This document shows positions 17,488 to 17,500 of a stretch of 17,500 bases of DNA, piece by piece (position 1 is the stretch's first letter; the number at the start of each line of letters is the position of its first letter). The notes below the pieces were generated by a model that worked only from the letters and a program-made list of their open reading frames with translations, was not told the DNA's origin and did not search any database. The position numbers and the translations under genes are program-made. Origin of the DNA: Halisarca cf. caerulea (lineage: Eukaryota; Porifera; Demospongiae; Chondrillida; Halisarcidae); contig CAUJGJ010000083.1 in NCBI GenBank assembly GCA_963170055.1, positions 3,126,601 to 3,144,100 of the forward strand, in the 5' to 3' direction.

Positions 17488-17500
17488 TAGTTTGCGTGTA

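Overview
This window looks like nuclear DNA from an animal, probably an early-branching invertebrate such as a sponge; the phylum is my inference. It has AT-rich intergenic DNA, protein genes split by short GT-AG introns, a nuclear tRNA with Pol III boxes and a T-run terminator, many (TG)n microsatellites, several minisatellites, and many short DNA transposons.

Layout from left to right. Positions 69-215 hold a possible last exon of an unidentified plus-strand gene. A complete DNA transposon fills 1890-4798. It has 73-bp identical terminal inverted repeats and a perfect 8-bp target duplication, and it carries a two-exon gene resembling the C-terminal part of Mutator-like (MULE) transposases (SWIM-like zinc finger plus a second Cys/His region). 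I see no catalytic DDE core. Positions 5465-6089 are a strictly phased 28-bp minisatellite. A degenerate MITE and a hairpin with a 14-G loop follow at 6645-6841.

The gene-dense centre is a head-to-head pair. TAF13 (a TFIID histone-fold subunit) is on the minus strand at 7123-7521 without introns. A five-exon gene for a C6orf136-like DUF2358 protein is on the plus strand at 7811-10640. About 290 bp separate their starts and probably form a shared promoter. A tRNA-Arg(TCT) lies 51 bp past the DUF2358 stop codon.

From 10.8 to 13.1 kb there is non-coding DNA with a perfect 44-bp palindrome and two neighbouring ~177-bp MITEs flanked by TA. From 13150 to the right edge runs the 5' part of a USP20/USP33-like deubiquitinase gene. 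Six exons can be joined in frame, including the Cys box and the QQDAQEFL box, and the gene continues beyond the window. The N-terminus before the catalytic Cys is only about 50 residues, too short for the ZnF-UBP domain usual in this family.

The three identified host genes (transcription initiation, a poorly known probable organelle protein, ubiquitin removal) have no evident shared pathway; this is ordinary eukaryotic gene order. The most distinctive content is the mobile and repeat layer: a young MULE with a core-less but intact gene, several MITE types sharing one terminal motif, a spacerless palindrome, and TG arrays placed at 5' splice sites.
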